Source: Prevotella sp. (GTDB taxonomy: Bacteria > Bacteroidota > Bacteroidia > Bacteroidales > Bacteroidaceae). From it: a DNA stretch of 64,000 nt. The notes beneath the pieces were generated by a model. That model saw only the letters and a list, made by a program, of their open reading frames with translations. It was not told the DNA's origin and did no database searches. This document shows positions 8,393 through 19,200 of this stretch, piece after piece; position 1 is the stretch's first letter; each line of letters opens with the position of its first letter. The stretch lies in assembly GCA_017548605.1 (NCBI GenBank), contig JAFYZT010000007.1, forward strand, positions 1-64,000. The letters are read 5' to 3'. The position numbers and the translations under genes are program-made.

Positions 8393-9787
8393 ATGAATAC
8401 GCTTTTCGACAAAATATGGGATAAACATGTGGTGAATAATATCCCTGACGGTCCCACACAACTGTATATCGACAGGCTTTACTGTCATGAGGTGACCTCT
8501 CCACAGGCTTTTGAAGGTATGAGGGCACGAGGGCTGAAGTGTTTCCGACCGAATCAGATTATCTGTATGCCCGACCATAACACTCCGACACATGACCAAG
8601 ACAAACCCATTGAGGACCCTGTATCAAGGAAACAAGTGGAAACGTTGGAACGGAATTGCAAGGAGTTTGGGCTTACGCATTATGGCATGATGACGCCCGA
8701 CAACGGCATCATACATGTGGTAGGACCGGAAAAAGGGTTGTCCCTGCCGGGGATGACCATTGTCTGCGGAGACTCTCATACATCAACACATGGAGCCATG
8801 GGAGCCGTAGCTTTCGGCATAGGCACTTCCGAAGTGGAGATGGTCATGGCTTCACAGTGTATCCTGCAACAGAAGCCGAAATCCATGCGTATCACCATCG
8901 ACGGTACCTTACAGCCTGGCGTTGTTGCCAAAGATGTGGCGTTATACCTGATGGCCCAACTAACCACATCGGGGGCCACGGGCTATTTCGTGGAATATGC
9001 GGGTTCCGTCGTCACTAACATGAGTATGGAGGGTAGGCTGACTCTCTGTAACCTCTCCATTGAGATGGGTGCTCGAGGAGGCTTTGTAGCACCCGATGAT
9101 ACAACGTTTGCCTATCTGAAAGACAAACCCTTCGCTCCTAAAGGTGAGGAGTGGGACAGGGCTGTGGAGTATTGGAAAACCCTTCGCAGTGGCGATGATG
9201 CAGTTTTCGACAAGGAATTGTCATTCAATGCAGCAGATATCAAACCACGTATCACTTACGGTACCAATCCCGGGATGGGTATAGGCATCACGGATAACAT
9301 TCCATCTCTCGACAGCATCCAGGAGTCGGCAAAACCTTCTTTCCTGAAAGCACTGAAATACATGGGATTTGAACCCGACGAACAACTGTTAGGAAAACCT
9401 GTTGACTATGTTTTCCTTGGAGCATGTACCAATGGGCGCATAGAAGATTTCAGGGCTTTTGCCAGCATTGTCAAAGGTAGGACAAAAGCCGAAGATGTAG
9501 TAGCATGGCTTGTTCCGGGAAGCTGGGCTGTCTATCGTCAGATATGTGACGAGGGGATAAACGACATTCTCCATGAAGCTGGATTTGAACTGCGTCAGCC
9601 AGGTTGTTCGGCATGTTTGGCCATGAACGACGACAAAGTACCGGCAGGTAAATATTGCGTGGCGACAAGTAACCGTAATTTCGAAGGCCGACAAGGACCG
9701 GGAGCACGTACACTTCTGGCATCGCCTCTTGTGGCAGCTGCCGCAGCGATAACAGGTAAAATAACTGACCCAAGAATATTTCTTTGA
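8393..9787 (+). CDS. leuC: 3-Isopropylmalate dehydratase large subunit
   Basis: 464 residues, aconitase family. With LeuD it isomerises 2- to 3-isopropylmalate and, in the citramalate route, citramalate to methylmalate. Visible marks are [11 protein letters not shown], and the [4Fe-4S] ligands in [11 protein letters not shown] and [10 protein letters not shown]. It starts 5 bases after leuA. The large subunit is full length and shows no break. Confidence 0.96.
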   Translation: MNTLFDKIWDKHVVNNIPDGPTQLYIDRLYCHEVTSPQAFEGMRARGLKCFRPNQIICMPDHNTPTHDQDKPIEDPVSRKQVETLERNCKEFGLTHYGMMTPDNGIIHVVGPEKGLSLPGMTIVCGDSHTSTHGAMGAVAFGIGTSEVEMVMASQCILQQKPKSMRITIDGTLQPGVVAKDVALYLMAQLTTSGATGYFVEYAGSVVTNMSMEGRLTLCNLSIEMGARGGFVAPDDTTFAYLKDKPFAPKGEEWDRAVEYWKTLRSGDDAVFDKELSFNAADIKPRITYGTNPGMGIGITDNIPSLDSIQESAKPSFLKALKYMGFEPDEQLLGKPVDYVFLGACTNGRIEDFRAFASIVKGRTKAEDVVAWLVPGSWAVYRQICDEGINDILHEAGFELRQPGCSACLAMNDDKVPAGKYCVATSNRNFEGRQGPGARTLLASPLVAAAAAITGKITDPRIFL

Positions 9788-9790
9788 GAT

Positions 9791-10381
9791 ATGAAACAGA
9801 AATTTGATATTATCACCAGCACATGCGTTCCCTTGCCATTGGAGAACGTAGATACCGACCAGATTATACCGGCCCGTTACCTGAAAGCTACCGACAAGGT
9901 GGCTTTCGGAGATAAACTGTTCTACGACTGGCGGTATGACAATAACGGGGAACCCCAAAAAGATTTTGTGCTTAACAATCCCATATATGGCGGTTGTATA
10001 TTGGTGGCAGGAAAGAATTTCGGTTCCGGTTCGTCACGCGAACATGCAGCGTGGGCCATTGCCGGATATGGTTTCCGTGTGGTTATCAGTTCTTTCTTTG
10101 CCGACATCCATAAAAACAACGAACTCAACAATTTCGTCCTTCCTGTGGTGGTCAGTGAGGAATTCTTGGCTGAGTTGTTCAACACCATACAAACCAATCC
10201 GAAAAGTGAGGTGACGGTTGACTTACCCAACCAGAGAGTGACCAATATGGCCACAGGGCATAGTGAACATTTTGAAATAAATGCATATAAGAAGCATTGC
10301 CTGATGAATGGACTTGATGATATCGACTACCTCATCGACAATAAACAACTGATTGAGGAATGGGAGAAGAAAAACAAATGA
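9791..10381 (+). CDS. leuD: 3-Isopropylmalate dehydratase small subunit
   Basis: 196 residues. The swivel domain partner of LeuC, with VDTDQIIPARYL near the N-terminus and the substrate loop KNFGSGSSREHAAWA. It starts 3 bases after leuC. Its stop overlaps the start of the next gene in an ATGA at 10378-10381, so translation of the two is probably coupled. Confidence 0.95.
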   Translation: MKQKFDIITSTCVPLPLENVDTDQIIPARYLKATDKVAFGDKLFYDWRYDNNGEPQKDFVLNNPIYGGCILVAGKNFGSGSSREHAAWAIAGYGFRVVISSFFADIHKNNELNNFVLPVVVSEEFLAELFNTIQTNPKSEVTVDLPNQRVTNMATGHSEHFEINAYKKHCLMNGLDDIDYLIDNKQLIEEWEKKNK

Positions 10382-11925
10382 AGGCTTATCAACGCATAGC
10401 TCCTTTCATTGAAATCATGGACTCCACGCTGCGTGACGGGGAGCAGACGAATAGTGTTTCTTTCCTGCCACACGAAAAACTCATGATAGCCCGCACCTTA
10501 CTGAAAGACCTCAATGTTGACCGCATAGAGGTGGGCTCGGCTGGCGTTTCGGAGGGAGAGGCTGATGCCGTGAAGATGATATGTCGTTATGCCTCACGCA
10601 TAGATATGCTTCATAAGGTGGAAGTGCTGGGGTTTGTAGATGGTCATCGGTCGGTGGATTGGATCGCTGACTGCGGGGCACGTACTGTAAACCTATTGGC
10701 CAAAGGGTCGCTGCGCCATTGCAGGCAACAGCTTGACAAGACACCTGAGCAACACATTGCGGACATTGAAGACTGTGTGGAATATGCCACGTCAAAAGGT
10801 ATGACAGTCAACGTCTATCTTGAGGATTGGAGCAACGGGATGAAGGATTCACCAGAATATGTTTATCAATTGATGGATGCCATCACAAAAACTCCTGTTG
10901 CTCGTTTCATGCTTCCTGATACCCTTGGCATTATGAACCCTTTGCAAGTGATAGAGTATTTCCGAAAAATGGTGAAGCGTTATCCTTCGTTGCATTTTGA
11001 TTTCCATGCCCACAACGACTATGATCTTGCCGTGTCGAACTCTCTGGCAGCAGTGCTTTCCGGGGCAAAGGGATTGCACGTGACAGTCAACGGTTTGGGT
11101 GAACGCTGTGGTAATGCTCCTTTGGCCAGTGTGCAGGTTATCTTGAAAGACCATTTCAAAGCTCGCACCAATATCTGTGAAGACAAGCTCAATATGGCCA
11201 GTAAAATAGTAGAGGAATATAGTGGCATTGCCGTGGCACCGAACAAACCCATCGTCGGTGAAAATGTTTTCACCCAGGTGGCGGGCATTCATGCCGATGG
11301 TGATAACAAAGACAATCTATATTGCAATGACCTCATGCCAGAACGATTCGGTCGCAAACGTGAATATGCACTGGGTAAGACGAGTGGCAGGGCAAATATC
11401 CTCAGGAATTTGCAGGAGATGGGCCTGGAACTGACACCGGAGCAGACGCGAAAGGTGACACAACGTATTACTGAGTTGGGCGATAGAAAAGAGATAGTCA
11501 CACCCGAAGACCTCCCATATATCGTCAGCGACGTGCTCAAGCACACTCCTCCAGAAGAAAAGGTGAAACTGCTGAGTTATATGGTCACCACATCCTACGG
11601 ATTGAAACCTTTAGCCAGTATCAAGGTGGAGATCAATGGGCGACAATATGAGGCAGACTCTACGGGTGACGGTCAATATGACGCTTTTGTCAAAGCATTG
11701 AGAAAAATATACAAAGCAAACCTTAACCGCACCTTCCCCTTATTGGAGAATTACGCTGTTACGATTCCACCAGGTGGACGGACAGATGCCTTGGTGCAAA
11801 CCGTCATCACATGGCAATATGACGACAAGACCATACGCACCCGTGCACTCGATGCTGACCAGACCGAGGCGGCTATCAAGGCTACTATCAAGATGTTGAA
11901 TATATTTGAGGAAAACAATAATTAG
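10378..11925 (+). CDS. cimA: (R)-citramalate synthase
   Basis: 515 residues from the ATG at 10378 ([10 protein letters not shown]), preferred over an upstream in-frame start at 10360 because it forms the ATGA overlap with leuD. Condenses pyruvate with acetyl-CoA to citramalate, the threonine-independent entry to isoleucine. It is a second HMGL-like synthase, distinct from Leu[47 protein letters not shown] and NGLGERCGN match, as I recall it, the Leptospira-type CimA. A LeuA-like C-terminal regulatory domain (about 390-515) is the likely isoleucine-binding part. Its place among leuCD and leuB, which process citramalate, supports the role. A 2-isopropylmalate synthase paralogue is the alternative. 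Confidence 0.88.
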   Translation: MKAYQRIAPFIEIMDSTLRDGEQTNSVSFLPHEKLMIARTLLKDLNVDRIEVGSAGVSEGEADAVKMICRYASRIDMLHKVEVLGFVDGHRSVDWIADCGARTVNLLAKGSLRHCRQQLDKTPEQHIADIEDCVEYATSKGMTVNVYLEDWSNGMKDSPEYVYQLMDAITKTPVARFMLPDTLGIMNPLQVIEYFRKMVKRYPSLHFDFHAHNDYDLAVSNSLAAVLSGAKGLHVTVNGLGERCGNAPLASVQVILKDHFKARTNICEDKLNMASKIVEEYSGIAVAPNKPIVGENVFTQVAGIHADGDNKDNLYCNDLMPERFGRKREYALGKTSGRANILRNLQEMGLELTPEQTRKVTQRITELGDRKEIVTPEDLPYIVSDVLKHTPPEEKVKLLSYMVTTSYGLKPLASIKVEINGRQYEADSTGDGQYDAFVKALRKIYKANLNRTFPLLENYAVTIPPGGRTDALVQTVITWQYDDKTIRTRALDADQTEAAIKATIKMLNIFEENNN

Positions 11926-11963
11926 CACGTATCATACGTTACATTTATACAATTAGTAGAATC

Positions 11964-13034
11964 ATGAAAAATCTTAAAATAGCCGTGTTGGCAGGCGATG
12001 GCATTGGGCCGGAAATCATGCAGCAGGGTATTGCTGTCATGAATGCTGTGGCTGACAAATTCGGACACCAAGTAGAATACAAGGAAGCCATCTGCGGAGC
12101 CGATGCCATTGACAAAGTGGGTGACCCCTTTCCAGAAGAGACTTTCCAAACATGTATGTGGGCCGACGCCGTGCTTTTCGCCGCCGTGGGTGATCCTAAA
12201 TATGATAATGACCCTACGAGCAAGGTGCGTCCAGAACAAGGACTGTTGGCCATGCGCAAGAAGTTAGGGTTGTTTGCCAATATCCGACCCATACAGACAT
12301 TCCCTTGCCTGTTGCATAAGAGTCCGCTCAGGCCGGAACTGGTGGATGGTGCCGACTTCATCTGCATACGCGAATTGACGGGAGGTATGTATTTTGGAGA
12401 AAAATACCAAGATGATAACATGGCTTATGACACCAACAAATACACCAGACCGGAAATAGAGCGCATCCTGCGTGTGGGTTTTGAATATGCACGAAAACGT
12501 CATCATCACCTCACGGTTGTTGATAAAGCCAATGTGCTGGCTTCAAGTCGTTTGTGGCGGCAGGTGGCCATAGAAATGGAGCCATCATATACTGATGTCA
12601 CCGTTGACTATATGTTTGTCGACAACGCTTCCATGCGTATGATTATTGAACCTACGTTCTTCGATGTTATCGTAACAGAAAACACTTTCGGTGACATCCT
12701 TACCGATGAAGGCAGTTGCATATCCGGCTCCATGGGACTCCTTCCTTCGGCTTCTACCGGTGAACACACACCTCTGTTTGAACCCGTGCATGGTTCCTGG
12801 CCGCAAGCCGCAGGACAAAATATTGCCAATCCGTTGGCACAAATTCTTTCTGTGGCCATGCTGTACGAACATTTTGGTCTCATTGACGAAGGCCGTTGCA
12901 TACGACAGGCTGTGAATGCCAGTCTTGACGCCAATGTACGCACGCCGGAGATACAGGTGGAAGGTGCGCCCCATTATGGAACGAAGGAGGTGGGCAAGTG
13001 GATAGTTGATTATATAAAGAAGAACTCTGCATGA
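11964..13034 (+). CDS. leuB: 3-Isopropylmalate dehydrogenase
   Basis: 356 residues. NAD-dependent oxidative decarboxylation of 3-isopropylmalate to 2-oxoisocaproate; in the citramalate route it yields 2-oxobutyrate. Family marks: [11 protein letters not shown] at the N-terminus, [18 protein letters not shown], and the NAD-binding [19 protein letters not shown] 38-base gap follows cimA. Its TGA overlaps the start of the TPR gene in an ATGA. Confidence 0.96.
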   Translation: MKNLKIAVLAGDGIGPEIMQQGIAVMNAVADKFGHQVEYKEAICGADAIDKVGDPFPEETFQTCMWADAVLFAAVGDPKYDNDPTSKVRPEQGLLAMRKKLGLFANIRPIQTFPCLLHKSPLRPELVDGADFICIRELTGGMYFGEKYQDDNMAYDTNKYTRPEIERILRVGFEYARKRHHHLTVVDKANVLASSRLWRQVAIEMEPSYTDVTVDYMFVDNASMRMIIEPTFFDVIVTENTFGDILTDEGSCISGSMGLLPSASTGEHTPLFEPVHGSWPQAAGQNIANPLAQILSVAMLYEHFGLIDEGRCIRQAVNASLDANVRTPEIQVEGAPHYGTKEVGKWIVDYIKKNSA

Positions 13035-13711
13035 AGAACTGCATCATTGTCTTCCTCTTTTCTTTGTGCTTTTCCACGATGGTCAAAGCACAGTCGAACC
13101 CGGAATTGCGTGATTCCCTGTCTGTGCTCATGCAGCAGATTGACCGCCATCCTAATGATTTGGATTTGAGGTTTCGTAAGGCTGCCGTTAACCTGTTGCT
13201 TGAGCAATGGAACTATGCAGTGGATGAATATACGTTTATCCTAAAAAAAAAGGATAATGCCACGGCATATTTCTATCGTGCTTATGCCTATACCCAATTG
13301 GGCAATTATGGCTTTGCTCGTTCCGATTATGAATCGTTATTGCTTATGCAACCTACTCATTTTGAAGGACTGTTGGGGTTAGCATTGCTCAACGACAGGG
13401 ACCATCATCCCACGGAAGCCATGGACATAATGAACCGTTTGGTAGAGATGTATCCTGACAATGCTATGGCTTATGCCGCACGGGCGGGTATGGAAAAAGA
13501 TAGAAACCTCTACGATGTAGCGGAATACGATTTTTCAGAGGCCATACGTCTTGACCCTGCTGAAGCTCAATACTATCTCAACAGGGCCATTATCCGTATC
13601 ACCCTCGGGAAAAAAAGCTTGGCCAAGGAAGACCTTGACCAAGCAGTGGCATTGGGTGTATCGCGTGCCGAGTTGTCGGAACTCTATTCCTTGGTGAAAG
13701 AGAGAAATTAA
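13031..13711 (+). CDS. Exported tetratricopeptide-repeat protein
   Basis: 226 residues. The signal peptide [21 protein letters not shown] predicts export to the periplasm. The mature part is built of about four to five TPR-like units, for example [40 protein letters not shown] and [22 protein letters not shown]. TPRs are protein-binding scaffolds; no enzymatic domain is visible. It overlaps leuB by 4 bases, so it is the tail of the leu/ile operon, though nothing ties it to amino-acid synthesis. One base separates its stop from that of the convergent nudC. Confidence 0.8.
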   Translation: MKNCIIVFLFSLCFSTMVKAQSNPELRDSLSVLMQQIDRHPNDLDLRFRKAAVNLLLEQWNYAVDEYTFILKKKDNATAYFYRAYAYTQLGNYGFARSDYESLLLMQPTHFEGLLGLALLNDRDHHPTEAMDIMNRLVEMYPDNAMAYAARAGMEKDRNLYDVAEYDFSEAIRLDPAEAQYYLNRAIIRITLGKKSLAKEDLDQAVALGVSRAELSELYSLVKERN

Positions 13712-13712
13712 G

Positions 13713-14495
13713 TTATGGCTTGCGTCCACTTTCCAACCAGTGGTCAATCAGTTTGCGTGCGATGGAAAGTGGCTCTGGCAGGGTAGGGAGGTTGTCGTAG
13801 CGGAACCAACCACCAGAGGATAGCTCGGAATGTTGCAAGTGAACACTCCCTCCATCATATTCGGCATAAAAGCCAACCATCAATCCGCTGGGATAAGGCC
13901 ATGGCTGACTGCCATAATAGCGGATGTTTTTCACTCGTAATCCCACTTCCTCGGCAATCTCTCGTTGCACGGCTTCTTCCAAAGTTTCTCCCGTCTCCAC
14001 GAAACCAGCCACTAAGCCATAGAAATCGCCACGGAAGTTTCTTGCCCTGACCATCATGACTTCATCACCACGGTAAATGAGACAGATGACGGCTGTGGCC
14101 AATTGTGGCCAAACCTCTTTTCCGCATGACTCACATCGTTTTGAGATGTTGGTGCTCATCTGCATTCTTCCGCCGCAGACGCCGCAATAACGTGTGTTTT
14201 GGTCCCAATATAGAATCTCTTGACATTTCCCAGCCATCAAATAATGGTTGACAGGGAGATGGTAAAAGGATTTACGCAAGCCACACATTACCATGTCATC
14301 ATTCCCTATTATAGGACTGTCGATGGCGTATGCCTTTACGGGAATTCCTTCCATAGGCGGCATCTCATGAATCCTTTGCCATGGTTGAACAAGGGTAGGG
14401 GGCTCTTCTGATAAAGGAATACCCAACTGACCATAGGTGTCTTTTATCAACAACAAGTCAGACTTGCAAAATACGAACCAATATGCTTCTTTCAT
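13713..14495 (-). CDS. nudC: NAD+ diphosphatase, Nudix family
   Basis: 260 residues. Hydrolyses NADH/NAD+ to NMN(H) and AMP; family members also remove NAD caps from RNA. A zinc ribbon (C104, C107, C121, C124) precedes a complete Nudix box (G164, E170, R178-E179, E182-E183, G185) and the NudC signature SQPWP (196-200). The start overlaps the stop of the upstream 5'-nucleotidase gene in an ATGA. Both partners act on nucleotides, although this one lacks a signal peptide and the other has one. Confidence 0.92.
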   Translation of the reverse strand: MKEAYWFVFCKSDLLLIKDTYGQLGIPLSEEPPTLVQPWQRIHEMPPMEGIPVKAYAIDSPIIGNDDMVMCGLRKSFYHLPVNHYLMAGKCQEILYWDQNTRYCGVCGGRMQMSTNISKRCESCGKEVWPQLATAVICLIYRGDEVMMVRARNFRGDFYGLVAGFVETGETLEEAVQREIAEEVGLRVKNIRYYGSQPWPYPSGLMVGFYAEYDGGSVHLQHSELSSGGWFRYDNLPTLPEPLSIARKLIDHWLESGRKP

Positions 14496-16249
14496 TTCTT
14501 TCCGAATAGTAATGCTTTGTCGCGTTCAATGGCTGCATCGGTCCATTTACGGGGAACGAAATGCCAGTTGTTACGAGCTTTTGGGCATAGTCTGCCTACT
14601 TTTTGAATATATTGCAACAGATAATAGCGTTCATCCTTTTCACTTTGAAAGACGATGCGGCTTGGTATATCATGATGGGCAATACCTGCTCCTTTCGTTA
14701 ACAGTTCGCCACCGCCATTGCCACGGTAGCTGTTCATCGTCACTTGATACCATTTACTTTCGTCAAAGGGCTCGCCGTTACTCATTCTGAGAATGCGAAC
14801 TTTCTGTCCGTCGGGTTTCGTAACATCTACTTCATAGTCGATACCGGCAGCACTATCGAAATTGAATGCCAGATTCTTGAAGGCAAAGCGTTGACGGTCA
14901 TCTTCGCTGCCATCGTTCATCAACATAATATGATCTTCGGGTGATTGCATCGTGGTCACCCATTGGTCGTAACTTAACTCTAAATGACGACGGATTTCTT
15001 CTCCGGTCATCCGAAGCACATAGACCTGATTCTCATATTTATACAAATTAAACAAGTCGCTCACATGGATAGGACCCGCATCGATGCGCGTGTCGAACGT
15101 AAGCGGGGCGTTGAAGGAAATGTCGGCTCCTGTAAGTTCCATCTGCAGGTCATGGATAAGGTCGGTAAAAGGAGAACTTCCGAAATAGCTGTCACGAGTA
15201 TATACAGGACAGTCTAAAATACCAATTTCACGGTCTACATACGCCTTCACACTGTCGATGGCGGGCTGGAAATGACGAACGAAATCTTCATCAACAGCCA
15301 TCTGCTCAACGGAAACCAGTTTACCTCTGGCCTTGACAAATGCCACGTTACGTTGTGGTGTATTGGGGTTGTCGATACGTAGGTTTAAGGTGACATCTGC
15401 CACCATCAGCGCATCGCAGGAAGGGTCAAGGCAAACCACGCTTTTGCCGGAGGGGCTGCGCACCAAGTCATTATGCTTGGTGTGGTCATGTCCATAGAAT
15501 ATCACGTCGAAGCCTTCCACTTCGCGAGCTATGCGCAAGGAGGCGTCCTCAACGTAGCTGTCTGTCGTTATCCCTCCTTCGCGTCCGGAATGAAACAGAC
15601 CAATAATGATGTCGGGATGTTCTACCCTCTGAATGTGACCTACCCATTTCCGTGCCGTTGACACCATCTCATCGAACCTCAGTCCTTTCCACAGTTCCTC
15701 GTTCAACCAATTTGGGATAGCGGGGGTGAGCATACCGAGTACAGCCACTTTGACTCCCTCACGTTCGATGATGGTGTAGGGCCGCACATAAGGTTCATTC
15801 GTTGTCGTGTCAATGATGTTGGCTCCCAATACCGGACATTTCAATTCGCTAATCCATTTGTCGTAAACGGCATGTCCAGTTTCCACATCATGGTTTCCGA
15901 ACACCTGTGCATCATAACCCATATAGTTCACCACTTCGGCGGCCAGATTAGGCAACTCGGGCTTTACATAATTGGTGTAGTAACAGGTGGGTTGTCCTTG
16001 AAGGATGTCCCCATTTTCCAACAGTATGAGACGGTCACCATAAGTTTCCCTTAGTTCTTTCACGTAGGTCATAACACGCGACAGTGTGCCCTTCTTTGGC
16101 GTTCGATTGATGAAATCGTATGGGAAAAAGCTCCCGTGAACGTCACTTGTCTCTACAATTCTCAGTTCAATGTCTTGTGTTTGGGCCATGATGAAGCAGG
16201 GTATGGATAGAAGGAAAAACAAGATAATTATGTGTTTCTTTATTCTCAT
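14492..16249 (-). CDS. Exported 5'-nucleotidase / 2',3'-cyclic-phosphodiesterase family metallophosphatase
   Basis: 585 residues. Signal peptide MRIKKHIIILFFLLSIPCFIMAQ, so periplasmic. The N-terminal calcineurin-like domain shows the two-metal motifs TSDVHGSFFPYDF, GNHDVETGH, and YGHDHTK, and the C-terminal 5'-nucleotidase domain (about 330-560) shows NSYRGNGGGELLTKG. The UshA/CpdB family dephosphorylates nucleotides outside the cytoplasm for salvage. Its start overlaps the tamB stop (ATGA) and its stop overlaps the nudC start. Exact substrate cannot be told from sequence. Confidence 0.9.
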   Translation of the reverse strand: MRIKKHIIILFFLLSIPCFIMAQTQDIELRIVETSDVHGSFFPYDFINRTPKKGTLSRVMTYVKELRETYGDRLILLENGDILQGQPTCYYTNYVKPELPNLAAEVVNYMGYDAQVFGNHDVETGHAVYDKWISELKCPVLGANIIDTTTNEPYVRPYTIIEREGVKVAVLGMLTPAIPNWLNEELWKGLRFDEMVSTARKWVGHIQRVEHPDIIIGLFHSGREGGITTDSYVEDASLRIAREVEGFDVIFYGHDHTKHNDLVRSPSGKSVVCLDPSCDALMVADVTLNLRIDNPNTPQRNVAFVKARGKLVSVEQMAVDEDFVRHFQPAIDSVKAYVDREIGILDCPVYTRDSYFGSSPFTDLIHDLQMELTGADISFNAPLTFDTRIDAGPIHVSDLFNLYKYENQVYVLRMTGEEIRRHLELSYDQWVTTMQSPEDHIMLMNDGSEDDRQRFAFKNLAFNFDSAAGIDYEVDVTKPDGQKVRILRMSNGEPFDESKWYQVTMNSYRGNGGGELLTKGAGIAHHDIPSRIVFQSEKDERYYLLQYIQKVGRLCPKARNNWHFVPRKWTDAAIERDKALLFGKK

Positions 16250-19200
16250 GGGTCTTGTTTGTCATTTGTTTCTTTCTTTGTCTTCTTTTTCTTCTTAATA
16301 CCAAAGAGGTCTCGCCAGCCATTAAAGTCTTTTTTCATAATAAGACCTACGCCTTGGGTGTTCAAACTGTTCTTGGTGAAGTAGCGGTCATTGGTCTGGT
16401 TATATACGCGCACAGCTAAATTGCCACTTGGGAAAAGCAGGTATCTCACATCGAAGTCGCCTATGAAACTGGAGGTTGCATTGCTGTTATCGCGATAGCC
16501 AAATTGTCCGTTGATGAGCAAACGGTTGTTCATCAGCCTGCCACTCAACGTTCCTTCATATTCGGCATTGTTCCATCCTTCATCGCCAGTGGAGATGTTG
16601 GCACCAAAATTCCATTGATTGTTGTTGAGTACGCTACTGAGCACATTGTTTATCTGCTGGCTGATGGTTCCACTGAGCAGACTTTGCATGGCCAGGCTCG
16701 TCTGACTCTGTGTGCTCTCCTCCATGGCATTATTGCTGCTCGGGGAATAGAAACGTCCGATGGTCAGTAGGTAGATGACCTGTTGGTTCAGCTCTTCCTC
16801 ACTATCCACCAGACTGCGTACCATCTGCTGGGCATCGGCATTCACAGTGGGCATCTCCATATCGAAATCGACAGTGGGTGACTCTACGGTTCCGCCGATG
16901 TTCATTATACAGTTGACACGAATATTATTAGTCGCGAAATTACGTCCGATATTCAGGTCGGAAAGTGAGACGCCGTTGACGGTGTAAACAGCTTTCAAAT
17001 CAAGATTGGATTGGAAGGGATTGCCACCAAAGGTGATGGTTCCGCCTTCCTGGAATTGGAAGTCCTTGGATAGGATATTCTGAATAGTCATTTTGTACAC
17101 ACCATGGTCAACAACATAATTGCCGAAGATGTTGAATGCCCCTTTGTTGAAATAAGACATTCGCAAAATGCCATTGCCAAGAAGGTCAATCAGGTCGCCG
17201 TTTTCCTCGTTCATAAGCACACGTAAGGTAGCATTGGTGTTGGCGTTTACCAAAATGTTCATGTGCAGGTTGGAAGGCATGTTGGGCTTCTTCTCCTCTG
17301 TTGTCTCTTGTGGTATCACATCGCGGGCTACTAACATAGTGTCGGCACGTGGTGTTATATCGTTCCATTGGATAAAGCTTTGGTTGCTGATGGCATCAGG
17401 GCTGCTGGCATTGTAGACGAAGAGCGTATTGGCTTCAGGTGTGGCCTCAACATCGATATTTACTTCGCCACTCCTTGACTTTACATGACAATCGCCCGTG
17501 GCATAAACGGTACCGCAGAAATTGTTGCTTCCCATAGTGGGGAAATCGTAAACCAAGGCATTATCGGCATGTATGTGGATATCGGTAGTGAAAGGTCCTA
17601 ATTTTTTATGATTGACTATACCGCTTATTACCGCCTGGTGTCCATTCTTGTCATACACCGTATCACTATCAAAGGTAAGACTGCCAGGTTTGAGCGCTAT
17701 GGTGTCATCCTTGAGCGTGTATGTAACATTCAGGTTCTTCATAGTGATGGGACCATTGACAACGGCTAATCCTTCCAGGTCGGGTTCTTTGAAAGAACCT
17801 ATCACGCGAACCCATCCTGTGCTGCGTGCTTGTACGTCTTTCATAAACGGACAATAATGTTCGATGAAAGCTAATGGAGTGCCCTGTGTGTTGAAATTGA
17901 GGTTCAATTCTGATGGTGAAAAGCCAATATGTCCGTCAACAAATGTTTTCGAATCGGGGCCATTATCAATGATGGCACCGATGTTAAGTTTGTTGGTGCT
18001 TTTCTTCCAATTCAACGACGTAGAAAGGTTTCCCATCTGTCCATCGACAAAAGAAAAATCATCCACTTTCAACGTGCCGTGGGCACTTGGGTCATCGTAA
18101 AGGGAATAGGCATAGAATCGACCAGTGGCAATACCACCGAAACTGACATTTTTAACACCCATCATCGAGGAAAGATATTCCAAATCCACGCGGTTAACAT
18201 CAACGGATAAAGTATCGTTGGAATGAGGGCGTATCCTTCCGTTAACAATGAGGTGTTGACCATGATTTGTCAAGGCCAGGTTATCAATCAACAAACCATT
18301 CCTGGAATAAAGGATGTCGGCAGGTTGTATGCGCCACTCTTCATCGCCAAGGAACAGACGTGAGTTATGAATAACGGCATGGGCTGTTGGAGCTCCGTCG
18401 TCGGAACGGAATAATTGCGTGCTGGCCGACAGGAAACCGCGAATGGACCGTTTTCCACCATGGGTATCGATGTCCACATCGGAATGTAGCATATTGTTGA
18501 CGGCCATAGCCTTGATGCCCACGTCGATGTCATTGCTGTTATCGGTCAATTTACGTAATGAGGCGGTGCATTTTAACGTGTCGTCAACAGTGGTCATGTC
18601 AACAGAGACTTTTTCAAAACGGCTTTCTGAATATGTAAAATCAGGAATGTCTAAAGTCATATCCATAGAATGAGACGGCTCATCCAGTTCCATCTCCACA
18701 TTCATGGGCTGGTGCAGTGTCAGGGGTACTTTTACTATTTGTCGAATCCAGTCGCTATCTTCCACCCGGGCACTCAATGACACGTGGCTGCCACGGTTTT
18801 GTGGGTTTTTACCCAACAATCCTGGAAGGGTTGGCAACTTATCGGCAATAACGCTAAAGAAGGCATCTGGCAATGCTGTAAGGTCTGTTGTTCCACGTAC
18901 TTCGGCCTCGCAGAAATCAGTCACCAACGAGACGTTGCCTTTTCCTTGAGAAGATATGGATAACTGGTCAAGTCGATGCTGGTTTTCAGGGGATGACAAC
19001 ACAAGATTGTTGATAGACAAGGCTCCTTGTAATGTGCTGGGAGTGAGCAATGCTACATCAGCCACAATATCACAGTCAACGGAATATCCCTGCCATTTGT
19101 CTGTCAACCCTAACGCATGGGGGTTAAAGTGCTGGACGTGCGCTGTAAAATTACCAGACAAAGGTTGCATGAAGTGTATCAACCCATCGAAATGAACGTC

